From the NCBI GenBank assembly GCA_041389525.1, contig JAWKRR010000007.1, positions 1-64,000 on the forward strand: 64,000 nt of DNA, written 5' to 3'. Each line of letters begins with the position of its first letter. Positions within the stretch are counted from its first letter, which is position 1. Positions 6,861-14,837 of this stretch are shown here, one piece after another. The stretch comes from JACKFB01 sp041389525 (GTDB lineage Bacteria > Myxococcota_A > UBA9042 > PHBI01 > JACKFB01). The notes beneath the pieces are model-generated. The model was not told the DNA's origin and did no database searches. It saw only the letters and a list, made by a program, of their open reading frames with translations. A program made the position numbers and the translations under genes.

Positions 6861-9683
6861 ATGCGCCGCCCCATCGTCGTTTGCCTCGCCGCGCTCGCCG
6901 GCCTCGCATCCACCGCCCCCCTACCCGCCTCGGCCGCCACGACGCCGGTCACCCTCCCCGCCGCCGGCCTGGAGGTCCGCCTGTCCGCGCCGAAGGGCCA
7001 CACCTGGAAGGTCAGCTCGCGCTGGACCCCGACCGCCGCCCACGACCTGCTGGCCCTCGATCCCCCCAAACCCGCCGATCCCACCTACATGGTCGAGGTG
7101 GGCTACTTCTCCAAGCGCTGCACCGACTGGGTGCAGAGCGGCAGCTACAGCACGGCGACGCGGGGCACCTTCCCGACCTCGTCGAAGCTGAAGCAGTGGC
7201 ACTCGGTGACCGGCTGGCTCCGCTACGGCAAGGAGACGCGCGGGCTGGTCTGCATCGCCACGCCCAAGGGCCTCGAGGTCATCGTGCAGGTCATCCTGCC
7301 CCAGACGGAGACGATGGCGGACCCCGCCGGCGCCGTGAAGACGGCCGTCACCAAGGCGGCCGGCGACCTCGAGGCCATCCGGAAGGCCTTCGAGACCCCC
7401 ACGACCGTCGACAGCCGCCCGCTCAACAACCCCCAAGTGAGCAGCGACGGCTCCATTGGCCCGCGCAAGATCCGCCTCGTGAAGTCCGGCCTCGACGTGA
7501 CGCTGCCCGCAGACGGCGCGTACTGGCGCTACGACGCCGGCGACACGGACGCGCTCATCCGCCAGGTGCCCCGCATGCCCGCGCTGACGGCCCGCATTTA
7601 CGGGGTGCAGAACCAGGACTGCACCACCTGGCTGGACGCCATGGCGAGCCGCCTTACGAACCCAGCGCAGCGGCTCTTCGACTACCCGGGGGTGCCCGCG
7701 GGCTACGAACCAGGCGCGGTGATGTGGCCCTTCGACCGCACCACGGGCACGGCCCACGAGGTCACCGTCTGCTACCAGATCGGCAGCAATCTCATGGGCG
7801 TCGCGATGATCTCCACCCCCGCGGTGGCCGACGCCACGCCCTTCGCGCCCCTGCTCGAGTCCCTGGCCGCCGCCGCCCAGGCCGCGGTGCCCGCGGGCTC
7901 CTACAAGGCGCGCCCGATCCCGCCCAGCGGCCGCCTCGCCCAGACCTCCCCGGGCGGCCCCCTGCTGCTGCCCGCCGCCGGCATCGAGATCGACCTGCCG
8001 CGCGTCGCCAACCAGATCTGGAGCGTGTCCGGCTCGGCCAAGAAGAAGGACGCGGAGCAGAACGTGTTCAAGGACGAGCTCGCCCGGTGGGTGCGCGGCG
8101 AGTTCGTCGGTGGGGCGCGGGTGCAGCTCGGCGAGCTCACCGACGGGTGCCCCGAGTGGCAGGCGAAGCTGCTGTCGGCGGCGACGGGAGGCGGCCGCAT
8201 CGAGCTCTCCGGCGAGGCGGGCGGCGGTCTGTACGCGACCGCGGCCTGGGGCGTCATCGACTCGCGCCCGCAGGTCGCCGTCTGCGCGCAGAACAACGGC
8301 TACGACCTGAACATCACGGTCTGGGACCCGCCACAGGCGGGCGCGGTGATGGACGAGGCGAAGGCCCGCGGGCTGCTCGCCGCCAACCGGCCCTTCATCC
8401 AGGCGGTCGTCAAGGCGTGGCCCGCGGGACCCGACCTGAACGCGCGCCCGGCCCACGACGCCCGCCTCCAGATCTCGGGCCTCGAGCGCGCCCGGACCCT
8501 GACGCTGCCGAGCTCGGGCTACACCCTCGAGCTCCCCGACGACGGCCTCTTCTGGCACCTGGTGCGCGCCGAGCCCAAGTCCGGCGGCCCGGAGCCCCTC
8601 GACTCCCTCACGATGCTGCTCCCGAGCGCCTCGATGGCCGACGTCTACATCGAGCACGTCGCGTCGACCACCGACTGCCCGGGCGTGCTGCGCAAGGGCA
8701 TGGAGGCCCGCAGCGGCACCGTCGTCAGCGACCTCTCCAACCTGCCCTCGGGCTACGACGCCGCCGCCGGGCGCGTCAGCAGCGGCGCGGACAGCCACAC
8801 CCTGGTCCTGTGCCACGCGAGCGCCAAGCACCTCGTCCTGGTCCAGCTCGCCGACCGCCTGCCGATCCAGGATCTCGGGCGTTTCGTCCCGATCCTCGGC
8901 GCGATCGCGAAGGCCAGCGACAAGGCGCCGTCGACCGCCGCCGCTCGGCCCCCGGTGCAGCAGCCGGCGCAGGTGCGGCCCCAGCCCACCCAGCAGCCGC
9001 CGCGCGCCACCCCGCGCCAGGACCCGCCGCCCCAGCCGCCGCCGCGCTCGAGCCGTCGCGGCTCCACCCACTTCATCGGCTGGTGGGAGACCGAGGTCGC
9101 CCTGAGCCACCGCAACTCCGACCGCGACACCTCGCGCTGGCCCGACACGCGCGTCACCTATCTGGGCGTCGCCACCGGCCTCCTGCACGCCAAGATCTCG
9201 GGCTTCTCGTGGAATTGGCGCGTCGCGGGCGGCGGCAGCTTCGACTGGGCGGGCACCTTCGGGCCGCGCCGAAACACGCCCGAATACGGCGGCCAGCACT
9301 GGTATCTCGACGCGGACGTGGGGCTCGGCTTCGGGATGGGCCGGCACACCTCGCTGACCTTCGGCCCCGGCTGGCACGCCATGAGCGGCCCCATCACCCG
9401 CAACGCCGGGTTCACCGCCGGGGCGATGCTCCTGCACCTCCCCGCGGGCGACGACGAGGCCTTCGGCTGGGCCCTGCGGGTCACGCCGGTCTTCCTGATG
9501 ACGCGCAACAACATGAACGTCTTGGCGCCGCTGATGGCCGAGTTCCGCGTGTTCATCGGCTCCTCCATCACCGTCGGGCTGGAGCTTCAGTACATCGACC
9601 CGGACTCGGACGCGAAGCGCACGCCGGCCAAGGCCTGGGCGACGATCTTCAAGTTCGGCATCGGGGGGCGGTCGGCGAGATGA
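6861..9683 (+). CDS. Secreted four-repeat protein with putative C-terminal beta-barrel
   Basis: A 940-residue protein of unknown family. The ATG at 6861 gives a clean signal peptide (MRRPIVVCLAALAGLASTAP ... ASA). Four tandem units of ~165-180 residues begin near residues 32, 208, 371 and 550 with LPAAGLEVRL, LVKSGLDVTL, LPAAGIEIDL and LPSSGYTLEL. Each then has a Cys in a C-x-x-W/L context (CTDW, CTTW, CPEW, CPGV) and a later VC or LC strand (VCIATPKG, VCYQIGSN, VCAQNNGY, LCHASAKH), suggesting one disulfide per repeat. A Pro/Gln/Arg linker (~694-734) leads to a ~205-residue aromatic-rich C-terminal domain (HFIGWWETEVALSH ...) that looks like an outer-membrane barrel. The upstream GTG/ATG at 6738 would lack a signal peptide. 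Confidence 0.85.
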   Translation: MRRPIVVCLAALAGLASTAPLPASAATTPVTLPAAGLEVRLSAPKGHTWKVSSRWTPTAAHDLLALDPPKPADPTYMVEVGYFSKRCTDWVQSGSYSTATRGTFPTSSKLKQWHSVTGWLRYGKETRGLVCIATPKGLEVIVQVILPQTETMADPAGAVKTAVTKAAGDLEAIRKAFETPTTVDSRPLNNPQVSSDGSIGPRKIRLVKSGLDVTLPADGAYWRYDAGDTDALIRQVPRMPALTARIYGVQNQDCTTWLDAMASRLTNPAQRLFDYPGVPAGYEPGAVMWPFDRTTGTAHEVTVCYQIGSNLMGVAMISTPAVADATPFAPLLESLAAAAQAAVPAGSYKARPIPPSGRLAQTSPGGPLLLPAAGIEIDLPRVANQIWSVSGSAKKKDAEQNVFKDELARWVRGEFVGGARVQLGELTDGCPEWQAKLLSAATGGGRIELSGEAGGGLYATAAWGVIDSRPQVAVCAQNNGYDLNITVWDPPQAGAVMDEAKARGLLAANRPFIQAVVKAWPAGPDLNARPAHDARLQISGLERARTLTLPSSGYTLELPDDGLFWHLVRAEPKSGGPEPLDSLTMLLPSASMADVYIEHVASTTDCPGVLRKGMEARSGTVVSDLSNLPSGYDAAAGRVSSGADSHTLVLCHASAKHLVLVQLADRLPIQDLGRFVPILGAIAKASDKAPSTAAARPPVQQPAQVRPQPTQQPPRATPRQDPPPQPPPRSSRRGSTHFIGWWETEVALSHRNSDRDTSRWPDTRVTYLGVATGLLHAKISGFSWNWRVAGGGSFDWAGTFGPRRNTPEYGGQHWYLDADVGLGFGMGRHTSLTFGPGWHAMSGPITRNAGFTAGAMLLHLPAGDDEAFGWALRVTPVFLMTRNNMNVLAPLMAEFRVFIGSSITVGLELQYIDPDSDAKRTPAKAWATIFKFGIGGRSAR

Positions 9684-9719
9684 CCTGGGGGTCGTCTCGC
9701 GACTTCCGGCCTTCAGCGG

Positions 9720-10373
9720 TCAGCGGGTGGGCCGCGAGAACGCCGTCAGCAGCGCGCTGATGCCGCGGGCGGCGTCGCCGATGGCCTCGTCGCGGGTGGC
9801 GATGCCGTCCAGCCACGCGGCCAGGACCGCGCGACCTGCCGCGACCAGCATGCGCGAGACCGTGGCGACCTCCCGCTCCGAAGCGCCAGTCGCCGCCTGG
9901 ATGTGCGGCAGCCACGGGGCCAGCATCCGCGCGTAGATCGCGTCGGCGACCTTGGCGACCTCGGGGTCTGGCCCGCCTGAGTTCAGCAGGCGCCAGGCGC
10001 CGGCGCCCTTCAGCTCGATGGTGTCGCAGACCGCCCGCACGAAGAGGCCCGCCGCGTCCGCGACCGTGCCCCCCAGCAGCCGCCCCGACGCCTCGATGAA
10101 GCGCCGATCCAGCGTCTCCTCGAAGTCCTCGAGGATCGCGACGATGAGCGCCTGTCGGTTGGGGAAGAAGCGGTACACGACCGGCCGGGTCACGCCCGCG
10201 GCCACCGCCAAATCGGTCATCTGCAGCGCGTCCACGCCGCCCGAATCCAGCATCTCGGTCGCGGTCTTCAGCAGCTGCGAGCGCCGCGCCTCGGGGCTGA
10301 GCCGAGTCGGCACGCGGCGGACGGCGTTGCGGCCCTTTCGTGGCGTTGTGTGCGGCGCGTCGACCTTCGGCAT
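9720..10373 (-). CDS. TetR-family transcriptional regulator
   Basis: A 217-residue regulator. The N-terminal TetR helix-turn-helix spans ~28-75 (RRSQLLKTATEMLDSGG ... MTDLAVAAGVTRPVVYRFFP, the classical recognition helix). The C-terminal ~140 residues form the variable ligand-binding domain. It is transcribed divergently from the P450 gene, and the shared interval holds a perfect 15-bp palindrome, so it most likely represses the P450 and itself until a hydrophobic substrate binds. The ligand is not inferable. Confidence 0.92.
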   Translation of the reverse strand: MPKVDAPHTTPRKGRNAVRRVPTRLSPEARRSQLLKTATEMLDSGGVDALQMTDLAVAAGVTRPVVYRFFPNRQALIVAILEDFEETLDRRFIEASGRLLGGTVADAAGLFVRAVCDTIELKGAGAWRLLNSGGPDPEVAKVADAIYARMLAPWLPHIQAATGASEREVATVSRMLVAAGRAVLAAWLDGIATRDEAIGDAARGISALLTAFSRPTR

Positions 10374-10442
10374 GGCCGGATTCTAGCGGGTCGCCGCGCG
10401 GCCTGCATCCTCACCGCTAATTGCCATCGTGACGTGCAGTGA

Positions 10443-10457
10443 TTTACATTGTGTAAA
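10443..10457. promoter_or_regulatory. Palindromic operator candidate between TetR and P450
   Basis: TTTACA-TTG-TGTAAA is a perfect inverted repeat (6-bp arms, 3-bp spacer) standing out as AT-rich in a GC-rich region. It lies 69 bp before the TetR start and 39 bp before the P450 ATG at 10497, where a TetR dimer would block both promoters. Its role is inferred from position and symmetry. Confidence 0.65.
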
Positions 10458-10496
10458 GCTCGATACGCGAGCTGCCCCCTGGCTGCGAGGCTCGAA

Positions 10497-11846
10497 ATGG
10501 CCGTGATGCTGCTACTACGCCGCGCCCAACGGTCCATCGTCGGCAATCAACTGCGCCACCTGCCCGGCTCAGACGCCCCGAACGAGCTGGTCCACCTGCT
10601 GCGCGACCCCTTCCGCTTCCTGCACGATCGCTTCGAGCGCCACGGCCCGGTCTTCCGCACCCGCCTCGTGCTCCCCTTCGTCTTCCTGGTCGGCGAGGAG
10701 GCGAACCGCACCATCATGCTGACCCGCCGCGACGAGTTCGCCATGGGCCGCGGATACGCCCAGACCACCGTCCGCAGCATCTTCCACGGCTCGATCATGC
10801 TGGAGGACGGCGAGCAGCACGACCGGACGCGCGCCATCCTGACCCCCGCGGTGGGCCACCTGGCGCTGCGCGAATCGGCCGACCGCGTCAGCGATATCTG
10901 GTCGCGGGCGCTCACCGGGCTTGGGGGCGGCGACGGCGAGGACTGCTACGCACTGGCCGAGCGCGGGACCTTCGACGTGGCGGCGAACGCCTTGACCGGG
11001 CTGGATCTCGGGCGGCAGACCGAGAGCTTTCGGCCGCGCTTCGAGCGCCTCATCGACGGCATCATGTCCCCGACGAACTGGCGCGTGCCGTGGGGCCGTC
11101 TGGACCGCGCGCTCAATGCCCGCGAAGAGCTGATGGTCCTGCTCCGCCCGCGCATCGAGGCCGCCCGCCGCGCCGAGCCCGTGGGCCTGGTCGGCCAGCT
11201 AGCCCACGGCACCGACGAGAGCGGCCAGCCCTACGAGACCGACGCGATCATCGGCCAGCTTCTGCTGCTCTTCTGGGCCGGGTACGACACGACGGCAAGC
11301 TCCGCCTCGTGGATCCTGCACACCCTGGCCCGCCGCCCGGACTGGCAGGAGCGGCTGCGCGACGAGGTGCGCGGCTGCCTCGGCGACGACCCCATGACGC
11401 CCGAGGCTCAGCGCGAGCTCCCGCTGATGGGGAACTTCCTCAATGAGATCGAGCGCATGTACCCGAGCGCCCTCTTCTTCCCCCGCGTCACCGAGCATGA
11501 CGTCGAAGTGCTGGGCCACGAAATCCCAGCGGACACCTCGGTCTTTTACTCGCCCTACCTCAGCCACCGAGACCCCGCGTCCTTCACCCACCCCAACGCC
11601 TTCGACCCGGACCGCTGGGACTCCGGCCACTCGCCCAAGCGCGCGCGCGCCGCGCTGCTGGTCGGCTTCGGCGGCGGCCCGCGGGTGTGCATCGGCAAGG
11701 CGTTCGCGAAGCTGCAGCTCCGTATCCTCATCGCCACGGTGCTGCGCCGCTACCACCTCGAGCCCGACCCGCGCGCCGCCTTCACCGTCCAGGGCCTGCC
11801 GGTCCACCACCCCTGCGGGTCTCGAATCCGATTCAGAACCGCGTAG
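10497..11846 (+). CDS. Cytochrome P450 monooxygenase
   Basis: A 449-residue soluble bacterial P450. The I-helix oxygen-binding motif is FWAGYDTTAS (~residue 260), the K-helix ExxR is in NEIERMYPS, and the haem-binding loop is FGGGPRVCIGKAFAK with the axial Cys at about 398, so all catalytic signatures are intact. The ATG at 10497 (MAVMLLLRR) is chosen because an upstream in-frame TTG at 10449 falls inside the operator palindrome. It is probably controlled by the divergent TetR. A nitronate monooxygenase-like gene follows 46 bp downstream on the same strand and may share the transcript. No ferredoxin gene is adjacent. Substrate unknown. Confidence 0.93.
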   Translation: MAVMLLLRRAQRSIVGNQLRHLPGSDAPNELVHLLRDPFRFLHDRFERHGPVFRTRLVLPFVFLVGEEANRTIMLTRRDEFAMGRGYAQTTVRSIFHGSIMLEDGEQHDRTRAILTPAVGHLALRESADRVSDIWSRALTGLGGGDGEDCYALAERGTFDVAANALTGLDLGRQTESFRPRFERLIDGIMSPTNWRVPWGRLDRALNAREELMVLLRPRIEAARRAEPVGLVGQLAHGTDESGQPYETDAIIGQLLLLFWAGYDTTASSASWILHTLARRPDWQERLRDEVRGCLGDDPMTPEAQRELPLMGNFLNEIERMYPSALFFPRVTEHDVEVLGHEIPADTSVFYSPYLSHRDPASFTHPNAFDPDRWDSGHSPKRARAALLVGFGGGPRVCIGKAFAKLQLRILIATVLRRYHLEPDPRAAFTVQGLPVHHPCGSRIRFRTA

Positions 11847-11892
11847 ACTCCTCCCCCGACTCCCAGCCACCCCGCCCCCGGAGCCCCGTTCC

Positions 11893-13008
11893 ATGCGCAC
11901 CGCACTCGCCGACCGCCTCGGACTTCGCCTGCCGATCTTCGGCTTCACGCCCTCCCCCGAGGTCGCCGCCGCCATCACCCGCGCCGGCGGCATGGGCGTC
12001 CTGGGGGCCGTCCGCTACACCCACCCGTACCAGCTCGAGGAAGCCCTGGTCTGGATGGACGCCAACACCGACGGCAAGCCCTACGGCGTCGACGTGGTGA
12101 TGCCGACAAAGTACGTCGGCGACGACAAGCTCGACTCCCTAGACAAGATGATCCCGGAGGCCCACAAGGCCTTCATCGACGACGTGCTCAAGCGCTTCGG
12201 CGTCCCGGAGCTGCCCGCCAGCGCCGAGCCCCCCGGCGGCATCACCGCCTGGATGCACGCCTTCGCCCGCGCCCAGGTCGACGTCGCCCTGCGCCACCCC
12301 ATCAAGCTGCTGGCCAACGCCCTGGGCTCGCCGCCCACCGACATCGTCGCCGAGGCCCACGAGCACGGCGTCCTGGTCGCGGCGCTCGCCGGCAAGGCCG
12401 AGCACGCCGCCCACCACCGCGAGGCCGGCGTCGACATCATCGTCGCGGTCGGTCACGAGGCGGGCGGCCACACCGGCGAGGTCACCACCATGGTGCTGGT
12501 CCCCGAGGTCGTCGAGGCCCTGGGCGAGACCCCGGTCCTGGCGGCCGGCGGCATCGGCTCGGGCGCCCAGATCGCCGCGGCCCTGGCCATGGGCGCGCAG
12601 GGCGTCTGGCTAGGCAGCGTCTGGCTCACCACCGAGGAGTACCGCCTCGAACCCGCGCAGCCCAGCGGCTACAGCGTCGTCACCGAGAAGCTGCTGGCCG
12701 CGACCTCGTCGGACACCGTCCGCTCCCGCGTCATCAGCGGCAAGCCCGCCCGCATGCTGCGCACCCCCTGGACGGAGGCCTGGGAGGCGAAAGACTCCCC
12801 GGGCACCCTGCCCATGCCGCTGCAGGGCCTCCTGGTCGGCGAGGCCGAGGCCCGCATCCGCGCCGCCCAATCCCGCGAACTGCTGGGCTCGCCCGTCGGC
12901 CAGATCGTCGGCCGCATGAACAAAGTCGAGTCCGTCGCCGCCCTGCTCGATCGCTTCGAGCGCGAATTCCAAACCGCCACCGATCGACTAATCCGCGCAC
13001 GCGGCTAG
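11893..13008 (+). CDS. Nitronate monooxygenase-like flavoprotein
   Basis: A 371-residue FMN-dependent TIM-barrel protein of the nitronate monooxygenase / 2-nitropropane dioxygenase family. Visible family features are PIFGFTPSPEVAAAITRAGG with GVLGAVRYT at the N-terminus, IIVAVGHEAGGHTGEVTT (the GxEAGGH flavin/substrate loop with the catalytic-type His) and PVLAAGGIGSGAQIAAALAM followed by GAQGVWLGS (phosphate-binding loop). Many members are annotated from sequence only, so the physiological substrate is uncertain. It follows the P450 in the same direction, suggesting a shared catabolic or detoxifying role. Confidence 0.9.
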   Translation: MRTALADRLGLRLPIFGFTPSPEVAAAITRAGGMGVLGAVRYTHPYQLEEALVWMDANTDGKPYGVDVVMPTKYVGDDKLDSLDKMIPEAHKAFIDDVLKRFGVPELPASAEPPGGITAWMHAFARAQVDVALRHPIKLLANALGSPPTDIVAEAHEHGVLVAALAGKAEHAAHHREAGVDIIVAVGHEAGGHTGEVTTMVLVPEVVEALGETPVLAAGGIGSGAQIAAALAMGAQGVWLGSVWLTTEEYRLEPAQPSGYSVVTEKLLAATSSDTVRSRVISGKPARMLRTPWTEAWEAKDSPGTLPMPLQGLLVGEAEARIRAAQSRELLGSPVGQIVGRMNKVESVAALLDRFEREFQTATDRLIRARG

Positions 13009-13044
13009 CTCGCAACGGCCGGACTCCTGCGGTAGCGTCTGGCC

Positions 13045-13512
13045 ATGTCCATCGACGAGATGCTTCGAATTTTGAAGGCGCTCGGGTCCGAAGGCGTGGC
13101 CTACAAGCTCGTCGGCGGGGCCGCGATGGCGATGCAGGGTTTGGCGCGCGCGACGGAGGACATGGACATCTTCGTGGACCCGACCGACGAGAACATCGAA
13201 CGACTACGCTCCGCACTACGCAGCGTGTTCAACGACCCCGACATCGACGAGATCTCGGCGACAGATCTGCGCGGCGACTACCCAGCGATTCAGTACATCC
13301 CCCCGGGCGCCCACTATCACTTGGACCTTCTCGCGCGATTGGGCGACGCGTTCGACTATGCCGGGATCGAGGCAGAGACCAAGACCGTTCAGGGCTTGCA
13401 GGTGAGCGTCGCCACGCCGCGTATGCTCCACGAAATGAAGCGCGACACCGTGCGGTTGCGCGACAAGGCCGACGCGCAGCGACTTGCCGACGAATTCAAC
13501 CTGGGAGACTGA
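13045..13512 (+). CDS. Nucleotidyltransferase-fold protein (AbiEii/DUF6036-like)
   Basis: A 155-residue minimal nucleotidyltransferase. The signature is KLVGGAAMAMQGLARATEDMDIFVDPT: a G-G-x-A strand-helix followed by the acidic pair DxD (D-M-D) that binds metal and NTP. The downstream partner starts 2 bp after its stop. Such NTase genes paired with a small gene often act as toxin-antitoxin or abortive-infection pairs (AbiE, MenT types); whether this one is toxic is not shown by the sequence. The C-terminal ATPRMLHEMKRDTVRLRDKA helix resembles the family. Confidence 0.8.
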   Translation: MSIDEMLRILKALGSEGVAYKLVGGAAMAMQGLARATEDMDIFVDPTDENIERLRSALRSVFNDPDIDEISATDLRGDYPAIQYIPPGAHYHLDLLARLGDAFDYAGIEAETKTVQGLQVSVATPRMLHEMKRDTVRLRDKADAQRLADEFNLGD

Positions 13513-13514
13513 CG

Positions 13515-13763
13515 ATGCCGGTCCGAAAGTTTCGCAGTGTCGAGGAGATGAAGGCGCACAAGAATCGGGTGCCGAACAAGGTCGACAACCTGGAGACCTT
13601 TCGATTCGTGCAGGATTTCGCTGCGTATTTCGTGCCTCGGCGTTTCCCACCCGGCGTTTACAAGCACCGCTCCATTGAGGCGCTGAACGCTCAGACTGAG
13701 GCGTGGGCGCGGGACCCTTCGACCTATCTGGAGCCGGGGTCGCGGGGGTCTCACGAGGGCTGA
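13515..13763 (+). CDS. Small partner of the nucleotidyltransferase (putative antitoxin/cognate)
   Basis: An 82-residue basic protein, MPVRKFRSVEEMKAHKNRVP ..., with no domain I can name. The core FVQDFAAYFVPRRFPPGVYKHRSIEAL is followed by a flexible tail. It starts 2 bp after the nucleotidyltransferase stop, so the pair is surely co-expressed. The VRKFRSVEEM and PPGVxKxRSIE phrases recall small proteins I associate with DUF6036-type nucleotidyltransferases in Myxococcota, but that link is from memory and needs a neighbourhood search. Confidence 0.65.
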   Translation: MPVRKFRSVEEMKAHKNRVPNKVDNLETFRFVQDFAAYFVPRRFPPGVYKHRSIEALNAQTEAWARDPSTYLEPGSRGSHEG

Positions 13764-13820
13764 GGGTGGATTGGCTCCCGGTGAGGACGGCGGGTATGCT
13801 GCGCCGCACGGAGGGTGCCG

Positions 13821-14837
13821 ATGGGACGTGCGAGCGGTGCGGCGTGGGGGGCGTTGGTGGCGGCGACGGCGCTTGTGGCGCTCGGCTGCGACCCGAGCGA
13901 GAGCGGGCTGCCGACCGACCACTTCGTCGAGGCCTTCGATGTCCAGCCCCAGGGCTGGCTGCTCAGCGTGGCGGGCAGCAGCGAGACGGACCTCTGGGCG
14001 GCCGGCGGGATCCCTGGCGATGGTGCGATGCATCATTTTGACGGCTCGGCCTGGTCTGACGTCCCGCTTCCGGCCTCCACACCGCTGCTGGATTGGGTGC
14101 ACGTCTGGAGCGCGAGCTCGGCCATCGCGGTCGGCGATCTCGGCACCGCCCTCGCCTATGACGGCACGTCGTGGACTGCCGAATCGACGCCCACCACGCA
14201 GAACCTGTGGGGTGCCTGGGGGCCCAGCCCGGACGACGTGTGGGCCGTCGGCGGCAACAGCGTGAACGACACCGACGCGACGATTTTGCGTCGCGAAGCT
14301 GGCGTGTGGCGCGCCGACCCGGTGCCGACCCTGGCGCGGCCGGGCGTGGATGCCTTCTTCAAGGTCTGGGGCTCCAGCGCCAGCGACGTGTGGATCGTCG
14401 GCCGCCGGGGCGCCATCCTGCACTGGGACGGGGCCGCCTACACCGAGTTCGACGCGGGCGTCGGCCAGGATCTCATCGCGGTCTGGGGCACGGGCCCCAA
14501 CCACGTCGTCGCCGTCGGCGGCCGCAACAACGGCATCCTCGCCGTGTACGACGGGCAGACCTGGACCTCGCACACCCTGGGCGCCATGCCCGGCCTCAAC
14601 GGCGTCTGGACGCGCACCCCGGGTGTGATTCACGTCGCCGGCGGCCGCGGGACCCTGGCCGTCGTCGACGCGACGGGCCAGGTCAAGCGCGACCTCAGCC
14701 TGAACACCGAGACCGACGTCCACGCGGTCTTCGGGCTGCCCTCCGGCCGGCTGACCGGCGTCGGCGGCAACTTCCTATTCGCCAACGGGCCTTACGAAGG
14801 TCTGGCCGTGTGGCGCACCCTCGAGAGCGGAGAATGA
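13821..14837 (+). CDS. Beta-propeller-like lipoprotein
   Basis: A 338-residue lipoprotein. The ATG at 13821 is preceded by GGAGG with 6-bp spacing. The signal sequence ends VALGC, the lipidated Cys. The rest consists of repeating ~45-residue blades with phrases such as SSETDLWAAGG, SASSAIAVGDLGTALAYDG, SPDDVWAVGGN, SASDVWIVGRRGAILHWDG and GPNHVVAVGGRNNGILAVYDG, a BNR/Ycf48-like propeller pattern common in myxobacterial surface proteins. The stop overlaps the next gene (ATGA). Function unknown; a surface binding or scaffolding role is likely. Confidence 0.8.
   Translation: MGRASGAAWGALVAATALVALGCDPSESGLPTDHFVEAFDVQPQGWLLSVAGSSETDLWAAGGIPGDGAMHHFDGSAWSDVPLPASTPLLDWVHVWSASSAIAVGDLGTALAYDGTSWTAESTPTTQNLWGAWGPSPDDVWAVGGNSVNDTDATILRREAGVWRADPVPTLARPGVDAFFKVWGSSASDVWIVGRRGAILHWDGAAYTEFDAGVGQDLIAVWGTGPNHVVAVGGRNNGILAVYDGQTWTSHTLGAMPGLNGVWTRTPGVIHVAGGRGTLAVVDATGQVKRDLSLNTETDVHAVFGLPSGRLTGVGGNFLFANGPYEGLAVWRTLESGE

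Noticed and set aside
6921..9437. 838-codon open frame antisense to the four-repeat secreted protein
   Set aside because: Low-complexity Arg/Gly/Val/Asp composition typical of a GC-rich shadow frame; the plus strand has a signal peptide and internal repeats.
10449..10496. Upstream TTG start for the P450
   Set aside because: It lies inside the operator palindrome and adds residues with no P450 similarity; the ATG at 10497 is better placed.
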